DNA of 64,000 nt from an uncultured Brachybacterium sp. (GTDB lineage Bacteria > Actinomycetota > Actinomycetes > Actinomycetales > Dermabacteraceae). Shown piece by piece: positions 1 to 7,818 of this stretch. A model generated the notes under the pieces. It did no database searches, was not told the origin of the DNA, and worked only from the letters and a program-made list of their open reading frames with translations. Position numbers and translations under genes: made by a program. The first letter of the stretch is position 1; each line of letters opens with the position of its first letter. The stretch spans positions 1 to 64,000 of the forward strand of contig NZ_CANMSY010000009.1 of the NCBI RefSeq assembly GCF_947500705.1, written 5' to 3'.

Positions 1-77
1 CTTCCTGACACCGACAGAATCCTTCGCCCGACTACTTGCCGGCGAGCCCCATGTTGCTTCCACGCTTTGACACCACC
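1..77 (+). mobile_element. 3' end of a truncated-by-window IS30-family element
   Basis: Positions 2-70 encode the last 22 residues of an IS30-type transposase (stop TGA at 68-70), and the inverted repeat ends at 77. The 77 bases match the end of the complete IS30 copy at 18126-19231 (opposite strand) at 76 positions; the one difference, at 37, is synonymous. The rest of this copy lies before the window. Together the two copies form an inverted pair around about 18 kb. Confidence 0.9.
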
Positions 78-210
78 CACTGCACCGCGCAGTACAGCGA
101 TCCCACGTCGGCCAGATGGTGCGCGCAAGAGTGCGCTGCTGCCGACTTTAAAGCCCGCCGACGGTAGCGGAAATGCCGAAGAGGCATGTTTCTTGCACTA
201 CATTCGGCGC

Positions 211-483
211 ATGGATATTAACGACACCAGAGCCGTCATCGCGGCGCTCAAAGATGCTTCGAAGTCAGGCGAAGCGTGGCGCGTTGAGCAGTTCACGATG
301 TACCGAGCGAGCTCGACTCACGGACATCAGGAAGTTGCAGTCCGAGTCCTCGACAGTGGTGCGTCAAGCTCCCCGCGGTACCACGTTTCCGCGGTCGCAG
401 GCTCCAAGAAGTGCACCGGAAACTCGGGCGATGACCTGGACGTGGTCATCCGCACCGTCCACTGGTACGAACTCGACAAGTAG
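211..483 (+). CDS. Small hypothetical protein (90 aa)
   Basis: No family is recognised. The ATG at 211 begins a compact 90-residue protein with an amphipathic N-terminal helix, then a beta-rich part and an aromatic/acidic C-terminus (VHWYELDK). The same frame stays open upstream to 67, but that extension has an arginine/proline-rich composition typical of non-coding GC-rich DNA, so the internal ATG is preferred. No clear ribosome binding site precedes it. A strong terminator follows directly, which supports a real transcription unit. It lies in probable accessory DNA between an IS30 end and tRNA-Leu. Confidence 0.5.
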   Translation: MDINDTRAVIAALKDASKSGEAWRVEQFTMYRASSTHGHQEVAVRVLDSGASSSPRYHVSAVAGSKKCTGNSGDDLDVVIRTVHWYELDK

Positions 484-496
484 TTCTGCAGAGCAA

Positions 497-533
497 CCGC
501 CCCTACCCTCCCGAAGGAGGGTGGGGGCGGTTT
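497..533 (+). terminator. Bidirectional rho-independent terminator
   Basis: A 15-bp stem (497-511 with 516-530, one G-U pair) closes a CGAA tetraloop and is followed by TTT. It sits between two convergent genes (211-483 on + and 541-1038 on -) and can serve both. Confidence 0.85.
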
Positions 534-540
534 CGCTATC

Positions 541-1038
541 TCACGACGTGGTGTCAGGTCCCGACTTGGCTTCGGCGCGAGCAGCACCTACGTAGTCATC
601 ACGGCGAGACCGAGCAACGCTCAGTACGTGCCCAAACTCCTCGTCGACCTGCTCCCTAGCGCTGAGACCAAGATGCATCGCCAACTCCATTTCGGAGACT
701 GCCAGGTCAGCGGCGTGAGACACATCATCCGAAGAGAGTAGTCGCAGATCAGCGATGATCAGACGAGCTCGGCGGCTCCATCGCAAGTGCTCGTCTATTG
801 TCATCCAGCTCGGGCTTCTGCTCTGGGTGTCCTGCAGCGCGGACTCCAACTCGCCGATCAGTTGCGAGTGCACATCGAATCGCTTGACCGCCCAGATCTC
901 AAAACTCTTCTGTCGAAGCTCGGCAGCCTTCGTCTTGGAGCTCATCCGCAGGTTGAGCGCCGCTGTGGCCGCGCTGACCATTGCGCCGAGGAACACTCCG
1001 ACGAGACCGATGACAGCGACAACTACGCCTTCGGGCAC
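541..1038 (-). CDS. Hypothetical single-pass membrane protein (165 aa)
   Basis: The family is not recognised. From the proposed GTG start at 1038, residues 3-28 form a hydrophobic membrane segment. A charged, mostly helical cytoplasmic-looking region of about 135 residues follows, with coiled-coil character near the membrane. The start is chosen because a GGGAAGGGAG-like ribosome site precedes it at suitable spacing; in-frame starts at 1065 (ATG) and 1083 (GTG) lack one. The plan (one N-terminal membrane helix plus a helical tail) resembles the protein at 10148-10906 in the tRNA-Lys element. Such small membrane proteins are common in mobile islands. Its function is unknown. Confidence 0.6.
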   Translation of the reverse strand: MPEGVVVAVIGLVGVFLGAMVSAATAALNLRMSSKTKAAELRQKSFEIWAVKRFDVHSQLIGELESALQDTQSRSPSWMTIDEHLRWSRRARLIIADLRLLSSDDVSHAADLAVSEMELAMHLGLSAREQVDEEFGHVLSVARSRRDDYVGAARAEAKSGPDTTS

Positions 1039-1209
1039 TGCTGCACTCCCTTCCCGGCGATCCATGAAGTGTGAAAGTGACACACAAGCTGCTCGCCCGA
1101 AAGGCAGGCCGAGAAGTCGAGACGCGCCGTTCGCGTCGCTCGTCCAGGATAGGTCTCATCCATGCCACAGGATGCAATCTCACGTCACCAACTCGCATCC
1201 GCACTGGTG

Positions 1210-1458
1210 TCACTTCTGACCATTGGCGTTGTGCCTCGCCCGACCCCCGTACTCGTTCGGCACCTCGATCCGCCCGGCGCACCCCAGGGTTCGCACCTCA
1301 TCGCAAGCCCGGCATCGCCACGAGATATGCCCGCCACCAGAAGCGCCGGCGCAGCGGCAGAACTGGAACGACACCCACGCCCCGGTCTCGCCACACCTGC
1401 AGGGCCCGGGTTCGGGGTGGGCCCAGCCGTGGCGGGTGCGGATCAGTTCGATACTCAT
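1210..1458 (-). CDS. Small cysteine-rich (zinc-ribbon-like) protein
   Basis: This 82-residue protein contains Cys pairs spaced CRC near residue 21, CRC near residue 35 and CRAC near residue 50, with another Cys about 9 residues later. That arrangement suits binding of one or two zinc ions. Small treble-clef or zinc-ribbon proteins of this kind occur in actinobacterial phages and integrative elements. No Shine-Dalgarno sequence is obvious. It lies between a hypothetical membrane gene and the 3' side of tRNA-Leu, consistent with island DNA. The coding call rests on composition and the regular Cys spacing; no enzymatic role can be given. Confidence 0.5.
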   Translation of the reverse strand: MSIELIRTRHGWAHPEPGPCRCGETGAWVSFQFCRCAGASGGGHISWRCRACDEVRTLGCAGRIEVPNEYGGRARHNANGQK

Positions 1459-1586
1459 GGGCGCTGAGTCTGGGGGAGGGGTGTGACAGGCCTACTCGAG
1501 GGGTCACGGTGCCCATTTCGTGCTCAAGTCCTACTCATGCCCGCCCCGAGGTCAGCGTCGTTGCTGGTCACGGGAAAAAGTTTGCG

Positions 1587-1668
<82 letters not shown>

Positions 1669-1749
1669 GCGGACCCAGCCTAACGGTCCCTCGGGGATGC
1701 TCCGGTAGGCTCGGATGGTCTTCCAGACCTCGACATCCCAGGAGCATCC

Positions 1750-2505
1750 ATGAGCGCCCTCGCAGGCAAGACCGCCGTCGTCACCGGTTCGTCACGAGGA
1801 GTCGGCGCTGCCACCGCGAAGCTGCTCGCCGCCGACGGTGCGAACGTCGTCATCAACTACCGCCAGAAGGCACCGCGCGCCCACAAGGTGGTGGCCGAGA
1901 TCGAAGCCGCCGGCGGGAAGGCGGTCGCCGTCGGCGCGGATCTCACCGAGGCCGAGGGCCTGCGCACCCTGATGCAGACCGCTGTGGACACCTTCGGCGG
2001 CTTGGACCTGCTGGTCCTGAACGCCTCCGGCGGGATGGAGAAGGACCTCGGCGAGGACTACGCGATGCGGCTGAACCGTGACGCCCAGTCCGCCGCGCTC
2101 ACCGCCGGGCTCGAGCACCTCCCCGAGGGAGGCCGGGTGGTCTTCGTGACCAGCCACCAGGCGCACTTCATCGACGAGGTCGAGACCATGCCCGAATACG
2201 AGCAGGTCGCGAAGTCCAAGCGGGCGGGTGAGACCGCACTGACCGAGCGGTTGCCGGAGATGCGCGAGAAGGGCGTCTCCTTCGTGGTCGTCTCCGCCGA
2301 CATGATCGAGGGCACCGTCACCGCGACCTTGCTGGACCGAGCGCGTCCCGGAGCTCTCGAGGCGCGCCGCGAGGCGGCCGGGAAGCTCTATTCCGTCGAG
2401 GAGTTCGCCGCGGAGATCGCGAAGATGGCGAGCGCGGACGTCGAGACCGGGCACATCGAGCTGGTCGGCGGCGCCGACGACTTCCTGGCCCGCACCAGGG
2501 GCTGA
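1750..2505 (+). CDS. SDR-family NAD(P)-dependent oxidoreductase
   Basis: This 251-residue short-chain dehydrogenase/reductase has the Rossmann cofactor motif TGSSRGVG at residues 12-19 and an NASG-type motif near residue 92, and ends in a typical SDR C-terminus. The active site is odd. The Ser region (VTSHQ) is present, but the usual Tyr-x3-Lys is replaced by a stretch reading YEQVAKSK, where the Lys that normally follows SDR Ser/Ala does not have Tyr four residues before it. The enzyme may use a shifted Tyr or be catalytically weak. It is monocistronic, 81 bases after tRNA-Leu on the opposite strand. Its substrate is unknown. Confidence 0.85.
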   Translation: MSALAGKTAVVTGSSRGVGAATAKLLAADGANVVINYRQKAPRAHKVVAEIEAAGGKAVAVGADLTEAEGLRTLMQTAVDTFGGLDLLVLNASGGMEKDLGEDYAMRLNRDAQSAALTAGLEHLPEGGRVVFVTSHQAHFIDEVETMPEYEQVAKSKRAGETALTERLPEMREKGVSFVVVSADMIEGTVTATLLDRARPGALEARREAAGKLYSVEEFAAEIAKMASADVETGHIELVGGADDFLARTRG

Positions 2506-2572
2506 CGGCGCCTGCGACGTCTCGACCACGATACGATCTGCACAGCAGACCCTGACGACCCCGGAGGCAGTG

Positions 2573-2968
2573 GTGGCCAAGAAGAAGAACCTGGACGAGA
2601 TGCGCGATGAGGCATATCGCCGGCAGGACAATCTCGCATCCGACATCGACGAGCTGATCAATCGCGTGAACCCGAAGAACGCGGCCACGCGCTGGAAGAA
2701 CGAGATCACCGGTGCGGTGAAGGGTTTTTCCGCGGCCGGTGACGGGAAGTCCCCTGCAACGCTCCCGGTAGCGATCGCAGGCGGCGTCATCGGCGTGGTC
2801 CTCATCGGTGCAGGCATCGCTGCGGCGATCGTGCTCTCCGGTGGCGACGACAGGTCAGCGAAGGCCGCGCAGAAGGCGGGCGAGAAGGCCCGGAAGGATC
2901 ACGAGATCGAGAAGGCGAAGGCCGCGAAGCAGAAGGCCAAGGAGAAGGCCCGCGCCGCGAAGGACTGA
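2573..2968 (+). CDS. DUF3618-like single-pass membrane protein
   Basis: The 131-residue protein starts with a charged segment (MRDEAYRRQDNLASDIDELINRVNP) resembling the short DUF3618 motif of actinobacterial envelope proteins. A hydrophobic helix of about 23 residues follows near residues 64-87, then a lysine/alanine-rich coiled tail. Tandem GTG codons at 2570 and 2573 could start it; GGAGG at 2563-2567 is better spaced for 2573. The function is unknown; a structural or signalling role at the membrane is likely. A perfect hairpin terminator follows. Confidence 0.7.
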   Translation: MAKKKNLDEMRDEAYRRQDNLASDIDELINRVNPKNAATRWKNEITGAVKGFSAAGDGKSPATLPVAIAGGVIGVVLIGAGIAAAIVLSGGDDRSAKAAQKAGEKARKDHEIEKAKAAKQKAKEKARAAKD

Positions 2969-3000
2969 CCCTCGCGCGGGCGCTCAGCCCCGTGCACTGA

Positions 3001-3032
3001 TCGGCGCCGGTCGCGAAGGCGACCGGCGCCGA
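3001..3032 (+). terminator. Perfect 14-bp stem-loop terminator
   Basis: Arms 3001-3014 and 3019-3032 pair perfectly around GAAG. The hairpin lies 33 bases after the DUF3618-like gene and before the convergent SEC-C gene. No long T-run follows, so termination may be partial. Confidence 0.65.
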
Positions 3033-3139
3033 CTGCGTCGTCTGCCGCGTCGGTGGGACGGAGCTCCGCGCCGCCCGGCGACCGCTCGGCGGTGCGCACG
3101 CCGCAGCGAGAGCGGCGGAGTTGGCGGGCGACCGCCGGC

Positions 3140-3556
3140 TCAGACCTCGCCGTCGAGGTAGTACCAGCTGCCACCCTCCCGCACGAAGCGTGAGACCTCG
3201 TGCTGCTCCTGACGCCCCTGCGGCCCTTTCGAGATCGCCACGAACTCCACGGTGCCGACGTCGTCGAACGGCCCGCCCTCGTGCGTGGCGAGCACGTCCA
3301 GCCGCAGCCAGCGCAGCTCCTGGTCGAGAGACTGCGCGAGCTCCTCCCGCGAGGGTCGGGTGCGCGCATGCCAGGAGCGCAGCAGATGCTCGAGATCGCG
3401 CAGCGCGAAGGCGGTGTAGCGCGAGCGCATCAGCGCGGCCGCGGTGCCGGCACGACGGTCCTGCCTCAGCACCGGTCCGCAGCAGTCACCGAAGGTGTCG
3501 CCGCTCCCGCAGGGGCATCGGGAGCTGTCGGGCGGGGGAGTGGAGGGCGTGCTCAT
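3140..3556 (-). CDS. YchJ-family protein with SEC-C zinc motif
   Basis: This 138-residue protein has an N-terminal SEC-C motif (CPCGSG at about residues 15-20, then CC about 8 residues later) that binds zinc. It is followed by the YchJ/NTF2-like domain with the characteristic LMRSRYTAFALRD segment and a C-terminal FVREGGSWYYLDG strand. The family is widespread; its biochemical role is unsettled. The start at 3556 places the SEC-C motif at the N-terminus, as in homologues. Longer frames upstream lack homology. The gene is convergent with the DUF3618-like gene and divergent from the acetyltransferase at 3605. Confidence 0.88.
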   Translation of the reverse strand: MSTPSTPPPDSSRCPCGSGDTFGDCCGPVLRQDRRAGTAAALMRSRYTAFALRDLEHLLRSWHARTRPSREELAQSLDQELRWLRLDVLATHEGGPFDDVGTVEFVAISKGPQGRQEQHEVSRFVREGGSWYYLDGEV

Positions 3557-3604
3557 CCCTCGAGTATCCCGCTCTTCGCCGAGCAGGGATGACAGGATCG
3601 GTCC

Positions 3605-4069
3605 ATGCCTGAGAACCCTTCGTCCCCCGGCGCCGAGGAGCGTCTCGCCCCGACGTCGCTGCCCGCCGGCTACCGGCTGCTCGAGGAGCCGCCCACGAAC
3701 GCGGAGTACGTGCAGCTGCGCCGCGCCTCCGGCCTGAGCCTCCGCACCCCGGCGCAGGCCGCCGGTGCCCTCAGCGCCAGCTGGGCCTGGGTCTCGGTCC
3801 GCACCGCGGACGGCGCCCTCGCCGCGATGGGGCGCGTGGTCGGGGACGGCACCTGGTACTTCCACCTCGCGGACATCGCCACCGCCCCCGCCCATCAGCG
3901 CCGCGGGCTGGGACGTGTCGTGATGGAGCAGCTGATCGCGCGGATCGATCAGGCCGCTCCGCCGCACCCCTACATCACCCTCCTCGCCGATCCGCCCGGG
4001 CAGAGTCTGTATCGCTCCCTGGGCTTCGTCGACTCGGCGCCGAGCCTGGGGATGCGGCTGCCGCGGTGA
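3605..4069 (+). CDS. GNAT-family N-acetyltransferase
   Basis: This 154-residue protein carries the acetyl-CoA-binding motif A as HQRRGLGR at about residues 98-105, preceded by the beta strand LADIATAPA. It ends with the LYRSLGF motif typical of GNAT enzymes. The acceptor substrate cannot be predicted. It is probably monocistronic, 76 bases before the acetyltransferase gene at 4146, and may share readthrough with it. Confidence 0.9.
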   Translation: MPENPSSPGAEERLAPTSLPAGYRLLEEPPTNAEYVQLRRASGLSLRTPAQAAGALSASWAWVSVRTADGALAAMGRVVGDGTWYFHLADIATAPAHQRRGLGRVVMEQLIARIDQAAPPHPYITLLADPPGQSLYRSLGFVDSAPSLGMRLPR

Positions 4070-4145
4070 CGTGGCGGTCCTGCCTTGCGGTCCACTCCAG
4101 AGCCCGGGGTGCGAACCACCGGGCACGCCACCTAGGCTCGTCACC

Positions 4146-4730
4146 ATGAAGAGCTTCCACATCGATGAGAACGATCCCCGCAGGTCCTGGGAGAAGATGG
4201 TCGCGGGAGACTGGTACATCGCCGACGACCCGGAGATCCAGCGGGCCTTCCGCCACGCACTGGTCGAGACCGAGCGCTTCGCCGATGAATACGTCGCAGA
4301 TCCCGAGACCGCCCAGGAGATCCTGCGCGGGCTGCTGGGCAGCATCGGGGAGGGAGCACATGTGCGGGCCCCGCTGCGGGTGGACTACGGCACCCAGCTG
4401 CACATCGGTGCGGGAACGTTCGTGAACTTCCAGCTCACCGCCCTCGATGTGGTCGAGATCAGGATCGGGAAGAACTGTCAGCTGGGCCCGAACATCCAGC
4501 TGCTCACCCCGATCCATCCGCTCGAGCTCGAGCCGCGCCGTCAGGGCTGGGAGGCCGCAGAGCCGATCACCATCGGCGATGACGTCTGGATCGGTGGGGG
4601 AGTGACCGTGCTGCCCGGCGTGAGCATCGGCGACGGAGCGGTGATCGGCGCAGGCAGCGTGGTCACGAAAGATGTGCCCCCGCGCAGCCTCGCGGTCGGG
4701 AATCCGGCGCGGGTGATCCGCGAGCTCTGA
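4146..4730 (+). CDS. Maltose/galactoside O-acetyltransferase-like enzyme
   Basis: This 194-residue protein has the left-handed beta-helix hexapeptide repeats of the LacA/Maa family, visible from about residue 75 to the C-terminus ([20 protein letters not shown], then VGNPARVI). The N-terminal helical cap ([14 protein letters not shown]) is the Maa signature. His in the HPLE segment near residue 115 is the expected catalytic base. It should transfer acetyl from acetyl-CoA to a sugar hydroxyl. The ATG at 4146 matches the usual family start; the frame is open upstream but lacks homology there. Confidence 0.92.
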   Translation: MKSFHIDENDPRRSWEKMVAGDWYIADDPEIQRAFRHALVETERFADEYVADPETAQEILRGLLGSIGEGAHVRAPLRVDYGTQLHIGAGTFVNFQLTALDVVEIRIGKNCQLGPNIQLLTPIHPLELEPRRQGWEAAEPITIGDDVWIGGGVTVLPGVSIGDGAVIGAGSVVTKDVPPRSLAVGNPARVIREL

Positions 4731-4760
4731 ACGGTGGCGCGGAGGCTCCGCGCCGCGGCT

Positions 4761-4826
4761 GGGCTCGGCGCACCGGTAGGACTCAGCGCACCGACAGGGC
4801 TCGGCACACCGACCGGGCTCAGCGCC
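4761..4826 (-). repeat. 18-bp tandem repeat overlapping a stop codon (about 3.7 copies)
   Basis: Units start at 4761, 4779, 4797 and 4815 and differ by a few bases. On the minus strand each unit contains the context CGC-TGA-GCC or its CGA variant, and the first unit holds the stop codon of the gene at 4819-5715. The repeat therefore duplicates the gene end into the convergent intergenic gap. Confidence 0.85.
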
Positions 4827-5715
4827 GGGACCAGCCCGGGGTGGAGGGCCCGACGGTGGGCCGCCACCCGGTCTCGGACATGAATCGCACCGAGGAGACC
4901 CGCAGGGAGCGGCGCTGCACGTCGAGCCGGGTGCCCACGATCGCCTGCGTGATCTCCGGGTAGAACTTCGCGGGGTTCTCGGTCCCGGCCTCGGTCGAGA
5001 GGTCCTTCGCCCAGCGCTTCTTGGTGATCGGCTCGCCGCCGACGTTGTAGAAGCCGCTGTTGGCGCGCAGAGCGGCGACGAAGGCGCGCCCGGCATCGGA
5101 ATGGTGCAGGAGGGTGACGTAGTGATCCGGCTTGCCCAGCAGGATCGGATCGCCGGCGCGGGTCGCCTTCAGCGCGTGGGTGGTGTGCTGGTCCCGGCCG
5201 AAGAGCTGCCCCAGGCGCAGGATCACGGCGCTGCGACCCGAGGTCGCGAAGTCCACCGCTGCGCGCATCTCCTTCACGCGGGGCCGGAACGCCTGGTTGC
5301 GGACGCTGAGCGCGAGGTCTTCGCTGATCCACTCCGCACCGTGGTCCGGGTACAGGAAGATCGTGGACTCCTGGATCAGGCGCCGTGCTCCGGCCTGGGC
5401 GGCAGCTTTCGCGATCGCGACGGAGGCCTCGAGGTGGAGGCGGTCGTCCTCACGCCAGGCGAGGGGTCGCAGCCCCGACATGCCGACCGGGACGTGCGCG
5501 AGCGTGTTGATCACGACGTCATGGCCACGGAAGGCGCGGGTCAGATCTCCGACGTCGAACACATCGGCGACGATGGCGCTGCCGCCACGGCCCTCGATGA
5601 TCGGGATTCCGGAATCGCGGCGGGTGATGCCGGTGACCTCATGACCGGCGGCGACCAGCGCCTCCACGGCCTCCTGGCCGAGCACACCTGTGGCACCGGT
5701 GATCGCGATCCGCAC
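4819..5715 (-). CDS. NAD(P)-dependent epimerase/NmrA-like oxidoreductase
   Basis: This 298-residue extended-SDR protein begins with the nucleotide-binding motif GATGVLG (residues 7-13). A substrate domain follows, with segments such as LYPDHGAEWISE and a FYNVGGEPIT motif resembling UDP-sugar epimerases and related NAD-dependent reductases. The usual Tyr-x3-Lys is not evident near residue 150, so it may be an atypical or regulatory member. Monocistronic; substrate unknown. The stop codon lies inside an 18-bp tandem repeat. Confidence 0.85.
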   Translation of the reverse strand: MRIAITGATGVLGQEAVEALVAAGHEVTGITRRDSGIPIIEGRGGSAIVADVFDVGDLTRAFRGHDVVINTLAHVPVGMSGLRPLAWREDDRLHLEASVAIAKAAAQAGARRLIQESTIFLYPDHGAEWISEDLALSVRNQAFRPRVKEMRAAVDFATSGRSAVILRLGQLFGRDQHTTHALKATRAGDPILLGKPDHYVTLLHHSDAGRAFVAALRANSGFYNVGGEPITKKRWAKDLSTEAGTENPAKFYPEITQAIVGTRLDVQRRSLRVSSVRFMSETGWRPTVGPSTPGWSRR

Positions 5716-5901
5716 TCTGACCTCCTCTGGCGAGCGACCTGCTGGGGCCCTCGCGCGCCGAGCTTCCTGTGAAGATCGAGTCTAGGGGATTGTGGCTGGT
5801 CCCCGTGCCGTCGGGGTCCTGGTGGAACGAGGGATCCGCTGGCTGCCTCTGCGTTCTCTCGGGGCGACGTTGTTCGCTCGCTCACACCATGGCCTCTCGA
5901 G

Positions 5902-5930
5902 TTGGACGTGCGGCGACATGGAGGTAAAGT
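5902..5930 (+). promoter_or_regulatory. Promoter of tRNA-Lys
   Basis: TTGGAC at 5902-5907 and TAAAGT at 5925-5930 are separated by 17 bases and lie 12 bases before the mature tRNA 5' end. The TTGGAC element recurs before tRNA-fMet at 61391. Confidence 0.75.
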
Positions 5931-5942
5931 TCTTTTCTGTTC

Positions 5943-6016
5943 GCGTCATTAGCTCAGTTGGTTAGAGCAGCTGACTCTTAATCAGCGGGTCCGGGGTTCG
6001 AATCCCTGATGACGCA
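5943..6016 (+). tRNA. tRNA-Lys(CUU), insertion site of the ICE remnant
   Basis: A 74-base cloverleaf has acceptor GCGTCAT/ATGACGC, discriminator A at 6016, anticodon loop CTCTTAA (anticodon CTT) and T-arm GGTTCGAATCC. CCA is not encoded. Its 3' part (5986-6016) recurs in degenerate form at 20813-20843, marking it as an attachment site. Confidence 0.97.
5986..6016 (+). other. Left attachment site (attL) within tRNA-Lys
   Basis: The 31 bases at the tRNA 3' end are the counterpart of the repeat at 20813-20843. The identical 11-base core is CTGATGACGCA (6006-6016). Use of tRNA 3' ends by integrases is well established; assignment here is inferred from the repeat and from the gene content downstream. 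Confidence 0.65.
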
Positions 6017-6024
6017 CCGGTGAG

Positions 6025-6053
6025 AGAGGCCCCACCTTCCAGGTGGGGCCTCT
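6025..6053 (+). terminator. Element-borne terminator after tRNA-Lys
   Basis: A perfect 13-bp stem (6025-6037 with 6041-6053) with a TCC loop lies 9 bases past the tRNA. It belongs to the inserted DNA and replaces the displaced chromosomal terminator at 20851-20873. Confidence 0.8.
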
Positions 6054-6228
6054 TCGCATCTCCGAACACACCGAGGCCGTCGAACAGGTTGCCGACCGGT
6101 ACGTCGAAGTACCGGGCCAACGTCGCCACCTCGCTCGCCTTCCATGACGTCTCGCCCTTGAGCTTCGCGAACACGGAAGCCCGGTGGATGCCTAGCTCGG
6201 GAGCTAGCTCCGTGTTTTTCAAGGCTTC

Positions 6229-6660
6229 CAATCCCTCGCCCAGGCCGAGCTGCGCTACGGCGCGGCCGGCGCTCGTGCGCTGTGGGAGGCGTCCACGCAG
6301 CGGTTCGTGCTCGGTGGCGTGGTCGATGTCTCGGTGCTCAGTGCCCTGTCCCGGATCGCTGGGACGCGGACCATCGTGCAGGAGTCGGTGAGCACCAATC
6401 GACGGGGTGACCAGCCGGGTCGGTCCTACTCCGAGCGCGAGGAGAACGTGTTGGAGAAGAGCCAGATCGAGACGATGCGTCGCGGTCTGGCCTGCGTCGT
6501 GGAAGCGACCAAGCACCTCGTCGTGGTGGAGCTGGAGCCGGCCTTCCGCCGCTACGCGAAGAAGAAGGATCGGGAGCAGGGGGACTCTCGTTCGGTGGCT
6601 GCGGGGGTAGTGCCGGGATCGACCGAGACGAACACCGAGACCCCGAAGGGTGAGCAGTGA
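6229..6660 (+). pseudogene. 3' fragment of TraG/VirD4 type IV coupling protein
   Basis: The open frame ending at 6658-6660 encodes the C-terminal part of a conjugative coupling protein. It reads SLAQAELRYG, then WEASTQRFVLGGVVDVSVLS, LSRIAGTR, SYSEREENVL and LVVVELEPAFRRYA, which matches the TraM-recognition end of TraD/TraG-family ATPases. The Walker A and B parts are absent, so the gene has lost its 5' portion at the junction near 6229. The intact protein would pump relaxase-bound DNA into the secretion channel. Its stop overlaps the ATG of ardC (TGATG), showing the original gene order. Confidence 0.75.
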
Positions 6661-7803
6661 TGCCGAAGCAATCGCGCGAGGAGTACCTCGCTGAGCGAGC
6701 CCAGAAGGTCGCGCAGCCGACCGAGTCCATGGCCGATCGCGTGGCCGCGATCGCCACCGGTACTGAGGCCCGCGAGCTCGTGGTGTTCGTGGCACAGTTC
6801 CGGTCCCGCTCCCCGCGGAACGCGATGCTGACCTATCAGCAGTGGGAGGCGCGCTGCCAGGCCCAGGACGACCCGGCGCAGCGCCCGGAACGGCCCAGCA
6901 TGATCGCTGGATACAAGCAGTTTCAGGAGATGGGCCGGCAGGTCCGCAAGGGTGAGAAGAGCTATCAGATCCTCGCCGGTCACCGCGAAGTTCGCCTCGG
7001 CCACGCCCCAGGACGCGAACTCGTGGCGGCGGCTCGCACCGCGCGAGAAGCCCAACCCGGGGGAGCGAGTCGAGTCCAAGATGGTCGGGGTCAAGCCCGC
7101 GACCGTCTTCGACATCTCTCAGACGGACGGGCCGGAGATGCCGGCGCTGCCGGCGTGGGAGCCGCTGGCCCCCGGCCTCGTCCCGGAGGGGCTGCGCGAG
7201 GCCGTGGAAGCCGAGATCGCGGCCGAGGGCTACACCCTCTCGGGCACCGCCAACGGGCAGACCGGCGCGGAAGGCTCCACCGACTTCCGCTCCAAGGTGG
7301 TGACCTTCGAGGCGAGCCGCGCCGAGAACGAACAGGTCGCCACGCTGCTGCACGAACTGGGGCACATCAAACTGCACTCCCCAGCGGCCGGCTCCGACAT
7401 GCTCAACAGCTCGGCCCACCGGGGGCAGATGGAATTCGAGGCGGAGACGTTCGCTCACGTCATCGCCGGGCTGCACGGCATGGACACCTCGGCCTCGTCG
7501 GACGCCTACGCCGCCGGCTGGACGTTCGGGCAGAACCACGCCGATCCCAGCCGCACCGCCGAGATGACCGTCAGCGCTGCCGATCGGGTGATGAAGGCGG
7601 TCAACGGCACCATCGACCGGATGCCGGTGGGCGGGGACCTCGGGACCGGGGCACCGCCCAAGCCCGAAGGAACGAACGCGCCGAGCCCTGAGCAGCGGCG
7701 CGTACGGAACGCTCTGCGCATGGAGGCGCAGGCCCCGGCGAAGATCCGCGAGGAGTCGCCGGTGGAGGACGGGCCGCGGCCGACGCTGCGCGCCCGACGA
7801 TGA
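6660..7803 (+). pseudogene. Frameshifted ArdC-like antirestriction protein
   Basis: Two overlapping frames together give one ArdC-type protein. The first frame (from ATG 6660) has the N-terminal ssDNA-binding domain with SPRNAMLTYQQWEARCQ and MGRQVRKGEKSYQILA. At about 6975 the homology moves to the next frame, continuing PVTAKFASATPQDANSW and then the zincin-like metallopeptidase with HELGHIKLH. A two-base loss in the codon context GC(CC)CGGTC would explain the shift. ArdC proteins protect incoming plasmid DNA from restriction and can enter the recipient. A sequencing error would restore a 380-residue intact gene. The C-terminal tail resembles that of the next gene. Confidence 0.8.
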
Positions 7804-7818
7804 GGAAGGCAGGCAGCG

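Larger units (their letters stand above)
5962..6228 (-). pseudogene. 5'-truncated XRE-type helix-turn-helix gene
   Basis: On the minus strand this reads an HTH core (LAPELGIHRASVFAKLKGE) followed by EVATLARYFDVPVGNLFDGL, the pattern of Cro/CI-like regulators in actinobacterial phages and ICEs. The 5' part is missing: near 6229 the sequence passes abruptly into a TraG fragment on the other strand. The frame runs on through the hairpin and stops inside the tRNA at 5962-5964, so its tail is tRNA-derived and meaningless. In the intact element it may have been a repressor or excision-control gene next to the attachment site. Confidence 0.6.

Noticed and set aside
5962-7539. A 525-codon minus-strand frame across tRNA-Lys, the HTH fragment and TraG/ardC
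   Set aside because: Most of it is antisense to TraG and ArdC; only about 6040-6228 shows HTH homology, and its end is conceptual translation of a tRNA.
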